From the NCBI RefSeq assembly GCF_025397915.1, contig NZ_JALIDZ010000002.1, positions 1-64,000 on the forward strand: a DNA stretch of 64,000 nucleotides. Direction: 5' to 3'. How positions within the stretch are numbered: position 1 is the stretch's first letter; the number at the start of each line of letters is the position of its first letter. This stretch comes from Microbaculum marinisediminis. Lineage in GTDB: Bacteria; Pseudomonadota; Alphaproteobacteria; Rhizobiales; Tepidamorphaceae. Positions 49,613 through 58,151 of this stretch are shown here, piece after piece. The notes beneath the pieces are model-generated. The model was not told the origin of the DNA. It saw nothing but the letters and a program-made list of their open reading frames with translations, and did not search any database. Made by a program: the position numbers and the translations under genes.

Positions 49613-49924
49613 ATGGAGCCGACCGGACCGACCATGGACGTTCTGTTGCATATCACGACCGCCGACGCCGCACCGATCGCCGCCGGGCTTGGCCGCGCTC
49701 TGACGTCGCAGGAGGCGAGCTGGAGTTGCTTCCTTACCAATGACGGCGTGAAAGCGCTGGACAATGCGGACTTCGCTGCGGCCAGCGCAGGCGCGGCACG
49801 CGTCGTCGTCTGCGAGCATTCGTGGGAACACCATATGGACAGCCGCGCCTGCCCGGCGGAACAGGGCAGCCAGACCGTGAATTCGGCGCTGGTGGCGGAA
49901 GCGGCGCGCATCGTGAGCCTCTAG
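49613..49924 (+). CDS. DsrE-like protein with Cys
   Basis: The 103-residue protein is of DsrE/TusD type. It begins MEPTGPTMDVLLHITTADAA and contains three Cys, including VVVCEHSWEHHM and SRACPAEQG. It ends EAARIVSL. ATG 49634 (MDVLLHI) is an alternative start. It is the only member of the following trio with Cys residues, so it is the likely sulfur-binding one. It would act in the cytoplasm with TusA. Confidence 0.75.
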   Translation: MEPTGPTMDVLLHITTADAAPIAAGLGRALTSQEASWSCFLTNDGVKALDNADFAAASAGAARVVVCEHSWEHHMDSRACPAEQGSQTVNSALVAEAARIVSL

Positions 49925-49934
49925 GGAGACTATC

Positions 49935-50213
49935 GTGGAGCCGAAGAAAATTCTCGTACTGGGCCGACGCGATCATACCGAGGCGATGCGCGTGGCCGCT
50001 GGGCTGACCATTTTCGGCCATGACGTGCGGTTGGTGTTCATGACCGGACCGGTCGAAGAGACCGAGGCAAATGCCGAGCAGACCGAACTTCTGGAACTGG
50101 CCGAGATTGTGCCCGAGACGACCGTGGCGGCGATGGGTGACGACCTCGCCCTGCTCGATGCCGCGGCCCTGGGCAGCGCCATCGCCACGGCCGACCGTGT
50201 CGTGAATCTATAG
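49935..50213 (+). CDS. DsrE/F-like protein without Cys
   Basis: The 92-residue protein starts at GTG 49935 with AGGGAGAC upstream. KKILVLGRRDHTEAMRVAAG, LTIFGHDVRLVFM and the end ADRVVNL suggest a DsrE/F-like alpha/beta fold. It contains no Cys, so it cannot itself carry a persulfide. It may pair with the product of 49613-49924 as in heteromeric DsrEFH/TusBCD rings. Confidence 0.7.
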   Translation: MEPKKILVLGRRDHTEAMRVAAGLTIFGHDVRLVFMTGPVEETEANAEQTELLELAEIVPETTVAAMGDDLALLDAAALGSAIATADRVVNL

Positions 50214-50223
50214 GGGCCGCGCG

Positions 50224-50412
50224 ATGAAGATCCTCGAATTGCAGACAGGCCTGTTTCCAGACGCGGCGCTGGTCGCGCAGGCCGTGGAGACTTTGCATGC
50301 CGGAAACGCCGTCGAGAAGGCAGACGTCACACGCCTGTCTCGCGACGACGAACACGGCTGGGCGGAGGTGGCACGTGCCATCCTGGCCGCTGACCTCGTC
50401 GTCACGCTTTGA
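50224..50412 (+). CDS. Short DsrH/TusB-like protein without Cys
   Basis: The 62-residue protein begins MKILELQTGLFPDAALVAQA and ends ILAADLVVTL, the same C-terminal strand as its two neighbours. It is about the size of a shortened DsrH/TusB and contains no Cys. It lies 10 bp after the preceding gene. Together the three genes look like a reduced DsrEFH-type set. Homology is inferred from fold pattern and order, not from a search. Confidence 0.6.
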   Translation: MKILELQTGLFPDAALVAQAVETLHAGNAVEKADVTRLSRDDEHGWAEVARAILAADLVVTL

Positions 50413-50454
50413 CGCGATGGCCGGGCGGCTGAATGAGAAAGGGAGGACCTGAAA

Positions 50455-51423
50455 ATGACCGGACTTGCTAGCACTGCGAGAGCCATTGCGGCTTCGATTG
50501 CGCTCATGGCCGCAACCATCCTGGCGGTGACCACCCTGGTGGCTGCGCCCGCCACGGCGGCCGAGCCTCTGGTGGACGTGGACTGGGTCAAGGCCAATAC
50601 CGGACAATCCGGCGTCGTGTTCGTCGATGCCCGGGGCCAGACAGACTTCCTGCGCGGGCACATCCCCGGCGCGGTGAATACCGACTACGCGAAGGACGGC
50701 TGGCGCGTGAAGAAAGGCGACGTGCCCGGCGTGTTCCCCGACGATCCCGCGCAACTCGCGGCGCTGATCGGCAGCCTCGGCATCGACAATTCCACCCATG
50801 TCGTGCTCGTCGCGCCGGGTGGGACGTCGTCCGACATGGGTATGGCCACGCGCATGTACTGGACCTTCAAGGTCCTGGGCCACGACAACGTGTCGATCCT
50901 GAACGGCGGCATGAACGCCTATCTCGCCGAGCTGGATGCCAACAAGAACCCGGCCAATCCGCTCGAGAAGGGGGCGGCCAAGGCCGAGCCCAAGACCTTC
51001 AACATGGCCCTGAGACAGGACATGCTGCTGGACGACAACGCGGTCAAGGCGGCGCTGGATGCCGGCACGCTGATGGTCGACAACCGGACCAACGACCAGT
51101 ACCTGGGCGTGAACCGCCACGGCGCGTCCAAGGCCTCCGGTACGATCCCCGGCGCCGTCAACCTGCCGCAGAGCTGGATGACCGAGAACGGCGGCGGCAC
51201 GTTCCGCGATGCCAAGACGCTCGCCTCGCTCTACGAGGCGGCCGGCGTGCCCACGACGGGCAAGCAGGTCAGCTTCTGCAACACCGGCCACTGGGCGTCG
51301 ATCGGCTGGTTCGTGTCGTCCGAGATCCTCGGCAACAAGGACGTGCAGATGTATGACGGCTCGATGGTGTCCTGGACGAACGCCGGCATGCCCACGGAGC
51401 AGAAGATCTCCACGGGGCAATGA
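50455..51423 (+). CDS. Periplasmic thiosulfate sulfurtransferase (rhodanese)
   Basis: The 322-residue protein has a long signal peptide (about residues 1-36, ending TAA) and two rhodanese domains. The first (VVFVDARGQTDFLRGHIPGA) is inactive, with VAPGGTSSDMG in place of the Cys loop. The second carries the catalytic Cys in VSFCNTGHWASIGWFVSSEI. It transfers sulfane sulfur from thiosulfate to an acceptor in the periplasm. GGGAGGA precedes the ATG. The acceptor may be the Gly-Gly-Cys protein encoded upstream. Confidence 0.9.
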   Translation: MTGLASTARAIAASIALMAATILAVTTLVAAPATAAEPLVDVDWVKANTGQSGVVFVDARGQTDFLRGHIPGAVNTDYAKDGWRVKKGDVPGVFPDDPAQLAALIGSLGIDNSTHVVLVAPGGTSSDMGMATRMYWTFKVLGHDNVSILNGGMNAYLAELDANKNPANPLEKGAAKAEPKTFNMALRQDMLLDDNAVKAALDAGTLMVDNRTNDQYLGVNRHGASKASGTIPGAVNLPQSWMTENGGGTFRDAKTLASLYEAAGVPTTGKQVSFCNTGHWASIGWFVSSEILGNKDVQMYDGSMVSWTNAGMPTEQKISTGQ

Positions 51424-51439
51424 CATACCAGGTGGCATA

Positions 51440-52105
51440 ATGGCGCCCAGGCGCCGCACTATCGGACCTGCGATGGCCGCAACGCCGAGGGGCGTTGCGG
51501 CCATCGTCGCGCTCGTTCTGGGGCTTGCGACCGCAGGTGCCGGTCATGCCGGGGACGATGCGCGTGTCCTGGCGAGCGAGCTTCGCATCGCGTTGGGCGA
51601 CGTCGACCGCCTGGCGGAAGCCGACCTCCCCGCGGCGCACAAGATCGGGCTGGCCGAGCGGCTTGCCGGTTCCCTGGGGCTCCTGCCCTGGCTCCTGCAA
51701 AGGGCCGGAGACGCGGACGGGGCACGGGCTCTGAGCGAATACCAGGTGACAAACCTGGAGCCCGCCAACACCGAACCGCTCGCGGCACTGCTGGCGACGC
51801 TCTCGGATCGCCATCCGCTCGACCTGGCCGGGACCGCAGCGCCCGCGGTCACGGCGACCGCCATGCGCGAGGCCCGGGTGATCCACCAGACCTACTGCGC
51901 CGGCTGCCATGACGGAGCGGAAAACGGCGATCCCGACCTCACGCTTCCGGCCCGCGACCTCTTTTTCATGGCCCGGACGGAACGGCCCGACATCTTCGTC
52001 GCCCGCATTTTCAACGGCGTCAAGGGAGACGAGACGATCGGTTTTCGGAACCCGTTGACCGACGAACAGCTCGCCGCCCTCCGAGCGTTCTATTCCGACG
52101 ATTGA
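51440..52105 (+). CDS. c-type cytochrome with N-terminal helical domain
   Basis: The 221-residue exported protein has a signal peptide (about residues 10-37) and a helical region of about 100 residues (VDRLAEADLPAAHKIGLAER). A C-terminal single-heme domain follows with YCAGCHDGAENG near residue 153 and a later FNGVKGDETIGFRNPLTDEQ, typical of class I cytochromes. AGGTGG precedes the ATG. As last gene of the sulfur cluster it may take electrons from sulfur oxidation. Confidence 0.88.
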   Translation: MAPRRRTIGPAMAATPRGVAAIVALVLGLATAGAGHAGDDARVLASELRIALGDVDRLAEADLPAAHKIGLAERLAGSLGLLPWLLQRAGDADGARALSEYQVTNLEPANTEPLAALLATLSDRHPLDLAGTAAPAVTATAMREARVIHQTYCAGCHDGAENGDPDLTLPARDLFFMARTERPDIFVARIFNGVKGDETIGFRNPLTDEQLAALRAFYSDD

Positions 52106-52122
52106 CCGGTCCCCGCCCCCAC

Positions 52123-52920
52123 TCAGTCCCGTGACAGCAGCCGCAGGCCGAGGAAGGCGACGAGGATCGACAGGGCGATCGTCAAGGTGGCGATGGCGTT
52201 GATCACCGGGTTCACGCCCTCGCGCAGCATCGACCAGATATGCATCGGCAAGGTGTTCTCGCTGCCCGTCAGGAAGAACGTCACCGGGATCTCGTCGAAG
52301 GACAGCACGAACACCAGCAACGCGCTGCCGAGAAGCGCCGACTTGAGGTTCGGCAGCGTCACCCGCCAGAAGGTGGTCGCCGGGCCGGCGCCCAGATCGA
52401 GGCTCGCCTCCTCTATGCTGCGGTCGAAACGGCGCAGCCGCGCGTAGACCTGGGTGACGACGATCGGCAGGCACCACACCGAATGCCCGATGGCGACGGT
52501 GAAGAGGGAAAGCCGCGTATCGAAGCGGCTCAACAGCAGCAAGAGCGCCAGCCCCGTGACGATGCCCGGCACCACCAGAGGCAGCAGAATCCCGTGCTCC
52601 AGCAGGCGTTTGCCGGGAAAATTCACGCGGTCCAGGCCGAAGGCCAGCGGCACGCCCAGGATCAGCGTCAGTGGCACCACCGTGCCGGCGACGATCAGGC
52701 TGTTGCCGACCGAGCGCCACAGGTCGCTATCGGCAAACAGCGCCCGGTACCAGGCGAGGCCGACGCTGTCGATCGGGAAGACGAGCAGTGGCGAGTCGGA
52801 AAAGGAGAACACCACCAGTACCGCGATGGGCAGGTAGAGAAAGGCAAATGCCGCGACAGCCGTGACCAACAGACCACGGCGGACCGGGCGGGTCAGGAGG
52901 GGATCGTAACGGGCCTGCAT
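52123..52920 (-). CDS. Spermidine/putrescine-type ABC permease (PotC-like)
   Basis: The 265-residue permease has about six membrane helices, with YLPIAVLVVFSFSDSPLLVF near the start and the EAA loop EEASLDLGAGPATTFWRVTL. The C-terminal part shows SFDEIPVTFFLTGSENTLPM, the PotC hallmark. ATG 52920 follows AGGA. It is the last gene of the leftward operon from 55958. Confidence 0.92.
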   Translation of the reverse strand: MQARYDPLLTRPVRRGLLVTAVAAFAFLYLPIAVLVVFSFSDSPLLVFPIDSVGLAWYRALFADSDLWRSVGNSLIVAGTVVPLTLILGVPLAFGLDRVNFPGKRLLEHGILLPLVVPGIVTGLALLLLLSRFDTRLSLFTVAIGHSVWCLPIVVTQVYARLRRFDRSIEEASLDLGAGPATTFWRVTLPNLKSALLGSALLVFVLSFDEIPVTFFLTGSENTLPMHIWSMLREGVNPVINAIATLTIALSILVAFLGLRLLSRD

Positions 52921-52927
52921 GGCGGTC

Positions 52928-53800
52928 CTACCGTTTCTCAAGCCGTGCGCCGATGCCCACGATGGCCAGCACGATGACCACCACCACCATCGCCAGCGCG
53001 CTGCCGAAGGGCCAGTCGAAGGCGGTGCCGAACTGGCTGATGATGACGTTGGCGATCATGATTTCGTTCGGCCCGCCCAGCAGAGACGGCGCGACGAAAT
53101 CGCCAAAGCTCAGCGCGAAGGTGAAGGTGCCGCCGGCCACCACGCCGGGCAGGCTGAGCGGCAAGATCACGCGCCGGAACGTGGTGAAGGGCCGCGCACC
53201 AAGGTCCAGGCTCGCCTCTATCTGGTCGCGCGACAGCTTCTCCAGCGACGCATAGATCGGCAGGGTCACGAAGGGCACGAAGATGTAGACCAGCGTCAGC
53301 ACGACGCTGAACTGATTGTACAGGAACAGGTCCAGCGGCCCGTCGGTCAGCCCCAGCGAGGTCAGCGTGCTGTTCACCAGACCGGAGCGGCCGAGGATGA
53401 TCTTCCAGGTGTATGCCCGCAGCAGGAAGCTGGTGAGCAGCGGGATCACCACGAGAAAATAGAGCATCTGCCGGTGACGGCGGGCCACGAAGGCGAGAAA
53501 GAACGCCAGCGGATAGCCGATCGCCAACGCGAACAGCGTGACCAGGAGCGCGGTTGAGAACGAGTTCCACAGCACCTGCCGGTAAAGTGGGTTCTCGACG
53601 ATCCGGGCGTAGTTGTCGCCCGTCAGCGTGCGCGAGATGACATAGCCGTCCACCTGCCAGACGCTGTGCAGCAGGATCTCGCCATAGGGAATGACCAGGA
53701 AGACCAGCAGGTAGAGCAGCGGCGGGCCGACCAGGAGCCATCCACCCGGGATCCGCCAGCCGCGCGCCGCGCCGGCGTCCTGAACCGTGGCGCCGCTCAT
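52928..53800 (-). CDS. Spermidine/putrescine-type ABC permease (PotB-like)
   Basis: The 290-residue permease has six membrane helices, VPFVTLPIYASLEKLSRDQI leading into the EAA loop IEASLDLGARPFTTFRRVIL, and LSFGDFVAPSLLGGPNEIMI, typical of PotB. It overlaps the ATPase stop by ATGA and is followed after 7 bp by the PotC-like gene. Confidence 0.92.
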   Translation of the reverse strand: MSGATVQDAGAARGWRIPGGWLLVGPPLLYLLVFLVIPYGEILLHSVWQVDGYVISRTLTGDNYARIVENPLYRQVLWNSFSTALLVTLFALAIGYPLAFFLAFVARRHRQMLYFLVVIPLLTSFLLRAYTWKIILGRSGLVNSTLTSLGLTDGPLDLFLYNQFSVVLTLVYIFVPFVTLPIYASLEKLSRDQIEASLDLGARPFTTFRRVILPLSLPGVVAGGTFTFALSFGDFVAPSLLGGPNEIMIANVIISQFGTAFDWPFGSALAMVVVVIVLAIVGIGARLEKR

Positions 53801-54912
53801 CGTGCGGGCGTTTCGGGAAAGACGAGAAGCGCGTCGGGAGCGAGCTCGAGGCGCATCTGTGTGCCCTCGTCCAGCGGACCGGGCCAGGCTGCAAGGGCTT
53901 CGGGACTGACCTCGGCCGTCAGCGTATCGCCGCCGGGCAGGCGCAGGATCAGGCGATTGGCGGTGCCGACATAGGCGATCTCGCTGAGGCGCGCCTCGAC
54001 GACGTTGGTTTCCGCGCCGTTGGTGGCGAGCCGTATCTTCTCCGGACGTATGGCGACAAGGCCCGCGTCCGCGGGCGTCGCCCCCTCGGGCAGTCGCAGT
54101 CGCGTGCCGTCGGACAGCACGACGCCGCCCGGCACGGTGTCGGCGATGGGCAGGAAGTTCTCCGTGCCGACGAATTCGGCCACGAACCGTTCGCAGGGAC
54201 GCTCGAAGATGTCCGCCGGCGTGCCGATCTGGCGGATCTTGCCGGCATTCATGACCGCGATCCGGTCGCTCATCACCAGCGCTTCTTCCTGGTCGTGCGT
54301 GACGTAGACGAAGGTGATGCCCAGGCCGGTCTGGATCCGCTTCAGCTCGAGCTGCATCTCGCGCCGCAACTTGGCGTCGAGCGCGCCCAGCGGCTCGTCC
54401 AGAAGCAGGACCCGCGGCTCGTTAACCAGCGCCCGCGCCAGCGCCACCCGCTGCCTCTGCCCGCCGGAAAGGTTGTCGGGCCTGGCCGCGGCCTTGTCCA
54501 GCAGGCCGACGCGCTCGAGCATCTCGGAGGTCCGCTGGACGATTTCCGCCTTGGGAAGCTTTTTTAGGGTCAGGCCGTAGGCGACGTTGGCCTCGACCGT
54601 CATGTGCGGGAACAGTGCGTAGCTCTGGAAGACGGTGTTGACCGGGCGGCGATAGGGCGGACGCTCGTTCATCCGCGCGCCGTCGACGGTGATCGTGCCG
54701 CTGTCGACGGCCTCGAAGCCGCTGATCATGCGCAGCGTGGTCGTCTTGCCGCAGCCGCTCGAGCCGAGCAGCGTCAGGAATTCGCCTGCCCGGATGTCGA
54801 GAGAGACATCGGAGACGGCAACGAACGACTCGAACGACTTGCTGACACGATCGAGCCTGACGGCGCCGCCCCGGGGGGCGGCGCCTTCATTCTTGGAAAA
54901 TGCTGGGGTCAT
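53797..54912 (-). CDS. Spermidine/putrescine-type ABC ATPase (PotA-like)
   Basis: The 371-residue ATPase has Walker A TLLGSSGCGKTTTLRM, Q-loop TVFQSYALFPHMTV, signature LSGGQRQRVALARAL and Walker B VLLLDEPLGALD. A C-terminal TOBE domain (about 275-365) has VAIRPEKIRLA. ATG 54912 overlaps the upstream binding-protein stop by ATGA, and its own stop overlaps the PotB-like start, so stoichiometry is tightly coupled. Confidence 0.94.
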   Translation of the reverse strand: MTPAFSKNEGAAPRGGAVRLDRVSKSFESFVAVSDVSLDIRAGEFLTLLGSSGCGKTTTLRMISGFEAVDSGTITVDGARMNERPPYRRPVNTVFQSYALFPHMTVEANVAYGLTLKKLPKAEIVQRTSEMLERVGLLDKAAARPDNLSGGQRQRVALARALVNEPRVLLLDEPLGALDAKLRREMQLELKRIQTGLGITFVYVTHDQEEALVMSDRIAVMNAGKIRQIGTPADIFERPCERFVAEFVGTENFLPIADTVPGGVVLSDGTRLRLPEGATPADAGLVAIRPEKIRLATNGAETNVVEARLSEIAYVGTANRLILRLPGGDTLTAEVSPEALAAWPGPLDEGTQMRLELAPDALLVFPETPAR

Positions 54913-55958
54913 TGGCGCGCGGCTTTGACCTCGTTCCAGACTTCCAGATAGCGGCCACGGCGGGGAATGTCCTGCCAGAACTCGATGCGCTCCAGAAGGT
55001 CCGGCCCCTCGTCCATGTAGAGCTGTTCCCAGACGGCTTCGTCCATGAACTCGCGGGATTCCGGGTTGGTCACGGTGTAGCCCGTGGCCTCGGCGATCTG
55101 GCCCTGCGTCTTCGGCGCTATCAGGTGGTCGATGAAGGCGTGCGCCTCGGCGGCGCAATCGCTGCCTTTCACGACGAAGTTGGAGTCGAGCCAGCCGACC
55201 GGGTTCTCCGGCACGAACTCGCGCACGTTCACGCCCTGCTCGCGCAGCGCCTGGGTGATGTAGTTCCAGGAATTGCTGGCCACGATCTCGCCGCTCGCGA
55301 AGAGCTCGATCGCCTCGCCGGCCTGGCTCCAATAGGTGCGCACCAGCGATTTCTGCTCGATCATCTTCTTCTTGACCTCTTCGAGCTGCTCGTCCGTCAG
55401 GGTCCAGAGATTGTCGTAGCCGAGATAGCTGGCGACGTCGGCAATGGTGGTCACGTCTTCCCACATGCCGATGCGGCCGGCGTATTCGGGATCGAAGAGA
55501 ATGCCGAAATCCTCGCCCTCGGGGATCACATCGGCGTTCACGGTCACCGGCGTGGTGCCCCAGAAGGTCGGCACGCCATAGAGCTCGCCGTCCTTGTGGA
55601 TGAATTCCAGATCGCGGAAGCCCGCGAAGATCTGCTCGATATGCGGCAATTGTGCGACGTCGAGCGGCTCGACGAAGCCGGCGCCGATGGCGCGCTCGGC
55701 CAGGGAGCTGACGATGGTGACGACGTCATAGTCCCCGCCCCCCGCAGCCAGCTTGGCCATGTACTCGTCGTTGGAGCCGACATAGGTGCGCTTGACGGTA
55801 ATGCCGGTCTCTTCCTCGAACGGCTTGACCCAGGCGTCGTCGACATAGCCTTCCCAGGTCAGCATGCCGATTTCGGTGCATTGGGCGAAGGCGCCACCGG
55901 TGGTGGCCAGGGTGATGCCGAGAAGTACGGCGGAAGTGGTCAGCAGACGTGTTTTCAT
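54909..55958 (-). CDS. Periplasmic spermidine/putrescine-type binding protein (PotD-like)
   Basis: The 349-residue protein has a signal peptide (about residues 1-25, ending AFA) and a PotD/PotF-like fold: IGMLTWEGYVDDAWVKPFEE, VPTFWGTTPVTVNAD, YWSQAGEAIELFASGEIVAS and AHAFIDHLIAPKTQGQIAEA. The acidic residues that grip the amines are not certain from sequence, so the ligand may be another amine or an amino acid. It heads the transporter operon. Confidence 0.9.
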   Translation of the reverse strand: MKTRLLTTSAVLLGITLATTGGAFAQCTEIGMLTWEGYVDDAWVKPFEEETGITVKRTYVGSNDEYMAKLAAGGGDYDVVTIVSSLAERAIGAGFVEPLDVAQLPHIEQIFAGFRDLEFIHKDGELYGVPTFWGTTPVTVNADVIPEGEDFGILFDPEYAGRIGMWEDVTTIADVASYLGYDNLWTLTDEQLEEVKKKMIEQKSLVRTYWSQAGEAIELFASGEIVASNSWNYITQALREQGVNVREFVPENPVGWLDSNFVVKGSDCAAEAHAFIDHLIAPKTQGQIAEATGYTVTNPESREFMDEAVWEQLYMDEGPDLLERIEFWQDIPRRGRYLEVWNEVKAARQ

Positions 55959-56009
55959 TGGCGATCTCCGCTTTTTGTTAGGGGTTCTTATGGGTCTTGG
56001 GGAGCGGGC

Positions 56010-56699
56010 TCAGCCGCCGAGCTGGGCGTACAGGCTGTCGACGGTCTCGGCGGTATAGTGCATCGCGTGGGGCTCGGAGAACGTCCAGCCACGGTATGGC
56101 TGGCCTGCCATCGCCTTGACCGCCTCGTCGGCGAGAAGGATCTGCCCGCCGTAGAGCCAGTTCGCCATGTCCAGCATCGCCACCTTGTGGGCGAACGTGT
56201 TGAACGATCCGCAGGCGTCCAGAACCAGCGTCACCCGGTAGTCGCGCCAGATCGCGTCCCAGACCGTCGTCTCCAAGCACGCCTCGGTCCAGCAGCCCAG
56301 GACGATCAGGTGCTCCGCGTCCACCTGGCTCAGCAGCAGGTCCAGCTTGGTGCCATAGAAGGCCGAGAAACGCTGCTTGTCGAAGACGACGTCTCCGGGC
56401 TGCGGGCGCACTTCGTCGCAGATGCCGACCTCGGGGCTGTCGCTGCGGCTGGCGAGCGGCCGGCCCTCGGCATCGCGGGGCTCGTGCTTCTGGGCGTCGT
56501 GGCCCGCGGGATCGAGGGCATGGCGGCTGTAGATCACCGGAATGCCGGCGGCGCGGGCGGCCTCGATGGTCTTCGCAGCATTGGCGAGGATCGACTCGTA
56601 TCCAGCCACCTGCCAGACGCCACCGGCGGCGTTCTCGCCCTGTAGATCCACCGCCACGAGGGCGCTTCGGTTTGCTTTCATTTCGTCGGGAAATCCCAT
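56010..56699 (-). CDS. Isochorismatase-like cysteine hydrolase
   Basis: The 229-residue protein has the catalytic triad of the family: Asp in LVAVDLQGEN, Lys in VVFDKQRFSAFYGTKLD, and Cys in VLGCWTEACLETTVWDA. Members cleave amide or ester bonds, for example in N-carbamoyl compounds, nicotinamide or ureidoacrylate. ATG 56699 was chosen; ATG 56681 (MKANRSALVAVD) is a close alternative. It lies upstream of the transporter genes in the same direction (51-bp gap), so its substrate may be an imported amide. Confidence 0.87.
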   Translation of the reverse strand: MGFPDEMKANRSALVAVDLQGENAAGGVWQVAGYESILANAAKTIEAARAAGIPVIYSRHALDPAGHDAQKHEPRDAEGRPLASRSDSPEVGICDEVRPQPGDVVFDKQRFSAFYGTKLDLLLSQVDAEHLIVLGCWTEACLETTVWDAIWRDYRVTLVLDACGSFNTFAHKVAMLDMANWLYGGQILLADEAVKAMAGQPYRGWTFSEPHAMHYTAETVDSLYAQLGG

Positions 56700-56803
56700 C
56701 TTCGTTCGCTGAAACGCTCGGACTTGACTCGCGGCCGGAGGCTTGCATGTCGCCATGGTGATGAAAACTTGAAAAAACCTCATAGATTCATTAGTCAGCG
56801 GTT

Positions 56804-57736
56804 ATGAGTCTGGTGAACGACCTTCCCCCGCTGCAGTGGCTGGTGGCGTTCCAGCGGGTGGCCGAGCACCTCAGCTTCACGCGGGCGGCGGCCGAGCTGA
56901 ACGTGACGCAACCGGCGATGAGCCATAAGATCCGCCAGCTCGAGGCGCATCTGGGGGTGAAGCTGTTCCTGCGCGCCGGCCGGGGCATCGCCCTGAGCCG
57001 GGAAGGCGAGATCTTCCTCAGCGCGGTCGAGGACGGGCTGGTGCGGATCGCCGGCGCGTCGACGATGCTGAGCCAGCCGATGCCGCACGTGACGATCCGG
57101 ACGGACGCGGAGTTCGCCAGCTTCTGGCTGCTGCCGATTATCGCCCAGTTCAACGCGCGGCATCCGCGCATCGTCACCTCGATCGTCTCCGACCAGGGCG
57201 GGACGGTGCCCGATCCATCCAGTCCCGACCTGGACATCACCTTCGGCGACGGCAACTGGCCCGGCGCGACAAGCCACCGGCTGTTCTACGAGGAAGTTTT
57301 CCCCGTCTGCAGCCCGTCCTATCTCGAGGGGTGCGGCCGGATCGGGAGCCTCGAGGCCCTCGCCCGGCAGACCCTGCTGGGCTGGCACACGTCCCGCTGG
57401 GATTTCATGGATTGGGGGGAATGGTTCGAACGCCGGGGCGCGCGCCATATCGATTCAGCCTCACGGCTGATCTTCGACAACTACCACGTCGCGATGCAGG
57501 CCGCCGTCAACGGCCAGGGCATCGCCCTGGCCTGGCGCTACTGCCTCGGGGATTTGCTGGAAAAGAAGCTTCTCGTCAGGCCCGTGCCCGACACGGTGAT
57601 CACGCCGCGGGGCCAGTTCCTCATCGAGTCGCAGACGTCCGAGATCCCGCAGGTGCTGCAACGGCTGATGCAATGGATCATCGACAAGTCGCGCGACACA
57701 CTGGACGAGCAGCAAAGGATGCTCGACAGGCACTGA
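56804..57736 (+). CDS. LysR family regulator (GcvA-like)
   Basis: The 310-residue regulator has an N-terminal winged HTH (LQWLVAFQRVAEHLSFTRAA, LNVTQPAMSHKIRQLEAHLG) and a GcvA-type effector domain (FWLLPIIAQFNARHPRIVTS, GQGIALAWRYCLGDLLEKKL). It is divergent from the hydrolase and polyamine-type transporter genes and likely controls them. An inverted repeat CTCATA/TATGAG spans 56780-56809 and overlaps its own start. Confidence 0.92.
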   Translation: MSLVNDLPPLQWLVAFQRVAEHLSFTRAAAELNVTQPAMSHKIRQLEAHLGVKLFLRAGRGIALSREGEIFLSAVEDGLVRIAGASTMLSQPMPHVTIRTDAEFASFWLLPIIAQFNARHPRIVTSIVSDQGGTVPDPSSPDLDITFGDGNWPGATSHRLFYEEVFPVCSPSYLEGCGRIGSLEALARQTLLGWHTSRWDFMDWGEWFERRGARHIDSASRLIFDNYHVAMQAAVNGQGIALAWRYCLGDLLEKKLLVRPVPDTVITPRGQFLIESQTSEIPQVLQRLMQWIIDKSRDTLDEQQRMLDRH

Positions 57737-57755
57737 CGCGGGCGGCGGAGATCCC

Positions 57756-58109
57756 TTATCCGGCGTCGAACAGGGCGGCGTAGCGCTCGGGCTTGAAGCC
57801 GATCTCGACCGTTTCGCCGGCCTCCAGCACAGGGCGCTTGATCATCGAGGGCTGATCGAGCATCAGCGCGACGGCCCTGGCCTCGTCCAGCCCGGCCTTG
57901 GCGTCGTCGGGCAGCTTGCGGAAAGTGGTGCCGGCCTTGTTCAGGACCTTTTCCCAGCCGGCCGCCGCGCACCAGCGCCGCAGCGCCTCGGGCGTGACGC
58001 CCTCCTTCTTGTAGTCGTGAAAGGCATAGGCGACGCCGTGGCCATCAAGCCAGGCGAAGGCCTTCTTCATCGTGTCGCAGTTGCGGATGCCGTAGATCGT
58101 CACGGACAT
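57756..58109 (-). CDS. ArsC/Spx-like protein (YffB type)
   Basis: The 117-residue protein is a thioredoxin-fold ArsC-family member of the YffB group: TIYGIRNCDTMKKAFAWLDG, HDYKKEGVTPEALRRW and MLDQPSMIKRPVLEAG. It has a single active-site Cys (NCDTMKKA) without the Arg triad of true arsenate reductases, so glutathione-dependent reductase activity is possible. ATG 58109 follows GGAG. Confidence 0.9.
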   Translation of the reverse strand: MSVTIYGIRNCDTMKKAFAWLDGHGVAYAFHDYKKEGVTPEALRRWCAAAGWEKVLNKAGTTFRKLPDDAKAGLDEARAVALMLDQPSMIKRPVLEAGETVEIGFKPERYAALFDAG

Positions 58110-58151
58110 GAATTGCTCCGGTGGTTTCAACGCGGGCCCGCTGTACGCCCC

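Noticed and set aside
46933-52105. Sox or reverse-Dsr sulfur oxidation operon
   Set aside because: There are no soxXAYZBCD, dsrAB or hdr-like genes; only TusA/DsrE-type carriers and a rhodanese are shared.
54900-56645. Plus-strand open frame of 581 codons and similar frames over guaA and rsmB
   Set aside because: They lie opposite genes with clear motifs (binding protein, hydrolase, guaA, rsmB) and have no ribosome sites or family features.
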